Below are positions 7,323 through 7,663 of a stretch of 7,663 nt of DNA, piece by piece. The stretch is from Bacteroidota bacterium (GTDB lineage: Bacteria > Bacteroidota > Bacteroidia > NORP154): NCBI GenBank assembly GCA_002401055.1, contig NVRZ01000143.1, positions 1 to 7,663 of the forward strand. The letters are read 5' to 3'. The stretch's first letter is position 1. The number at the start of each line of letters is the position of its first letter. Below the pieces are notes generated by a model. That model was not told where the DNA came from. It searched no databases and saw only the letters and a list, made by a program, of their open reading frames with translations. Made by a program: the position numbers and the translations under genes.

Positions 7323-7628
7323 TTTGTGTTTCTATCACAGGAAGCAAACGGTAGCATTTATAGACCAGTGGTCGTAAAACGAAAGTATTTAACATCTTTA
7401 TTGCCAAATATCAGTTTTGAAATACACGATATTTCATATAAACAACTAGCCTGCTAAATAAAACCTCTGATTAATTGAGTTTTCCTACAATCCTTTGTAC
7501 CTTACAATTCCAATGAGAAGGTTAAATGCCTTGATCTATTCGGTTTTTGACGACACGTATTTTGTGAAATTGCAAGTTATATCGATAGTATAGGACGGAG
7601 AAAGTCGTAACACTTTAAACTTTAAAAA
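7323..7628. other. AT-rich intergenic region, no gene recognised
   Basis: These 306 bases separate the receptor from the next start. No convincing coding frame is present; the best is a 26-codon frame from ATG 7513 to TAG 7593 without recognisable features. GACCAGTGGTC at 7363-7373 is a small palindrome without a T-run. AAAACCTC (7460-7467) can pair with GAGTTTT (7477-7483) around a 9-base loop with one bulged C. This AU-rich hairpin ends in four T and could be a weak terminator for the receptor gene. A poor promoter candidate for the following gene is TTTG at 7561-7564 with TAGTATAG at 7586-7593 (two mismatches to TAnnTTTG, spacer 21). No tRNA, riboswitch or mobile-element end was recognised. 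Confidence 0.6.
7418..7436. repeat. 19-base perfect inverted repeat in the receptor-downstream gap
   Basis: TGAAATAcacgaTATTTCA has seven-base arms around a five-base centre. It partly overlaps a second pairing, AAATATC (7406-7412) with GATATTT (7428-7434), so the two hairpins exclude each other. It could be a regulator's binding site or a weak RNA structure. In AT-rich intergenic DNA such arms also occur by chance, and nothing else identifies a regulator. Confidence 0.3.
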
Positions 7629-7663
7629 ATGAAAAAACTATTTGTTCTAACACTTATCCTATC
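7629..7663 (+). CDS. Start of a probably exported protein (partial)
   Basis: ATG at 7629 opens a frame reading MKKLFVLTLIL to the end of the window, a typical start of a signal peptide (two lysines followed by a hydrophobic core). The start is preceded by the A-rich TTTAAAAA expected for Bacteroidota initiation sites, without a Shine-Dalgarno sequence. Only 11 codons are visible, so the function cannot be told. It lies 306 bases after the receptor gene and is probably transcribed separately. Confidence 0.6.
   Translation, partial: MKKLFVLTLIL

Noticed and set aside
7363..7373. GACCAGTGGTC palindrome as a terminator
   Set aside because: The stem is at most five base pairs with a one-base centre (four pairs with a usable loop), and no T-run follows.
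7513..7593. 26-codon frame (MRRLNALIYSVF...) before the last gene, as a leader peptide
   Set aside because: No initiation signal, no regulatory codon run and no following attenuator-like structure; a frame of this length is expected by chance.

Overview
This is a 7.7 kb stretch of a Bacteroidota chromosome, most likely from the Cytophagales or a close relative. The assignment rests on several signs. There is a TonB-dependent receptor with an N-terminal carboxypeptidase-regulatory-like domain. There is a secreted MORN/YwqK-type repeat protein. The rsmI gene is a short form. Shine-Dalgarno sequences are almost absent. One intergenic gap has a clean match to the Bacteroidota -7 promoter element (TAnnTTTG). 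Composition is moderately AT-rich, except for the first ~120 bases, which are clearly richer in GC.

Layout (all genes on the + strand): positions 1-132 hold the last 43 codons of an unrecognised GC-rich gene. A zinc aminopeptidase-like protein of family M28 (132-1088) follows. It has every metal ligand but no signal peptide and seemingly no N-terminal third. Next come rsmI (1093-1764), a zinc-free NADPH:quinone-reductase-type dehydrogenase resembling VAT1 (1764-2786), a secreted protein of seven exact 24-residue MORN-like repeats (2806-3408), a DASS-family carboxylate transporter (3432-4832) and a TonB-dependent receptor (start best placed at 4878, end 7322). A ~306-base AT-rich gap with small inverted repeats separates the receptor from the first 11 codons of another probably exported protein (7629 onward).

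The genes from the M28 peptidase to the transporter are packed with gaps of -1 to 23 bases and look like one transcription unit. A probable promoter in the transporter-receptor gap suggests the receptor is at least partly transcribed on its own. The functions do not form an obvious single pathway: rsmI is a housekeeping ribosome modifier and its neighbours vary. The inner-membrane carboxylate transporter beside an outer-membrane receptor could serve uptake of a common substrate, but only adjacency supports this.

I found no convincing new system. The points most worth checking are the composition break and apparent 5' truncation of the M28 gene, two consecutive genes whose only credible start is TTG, and the receptor start, which a promoter match moves downstream of the longest reading frame.
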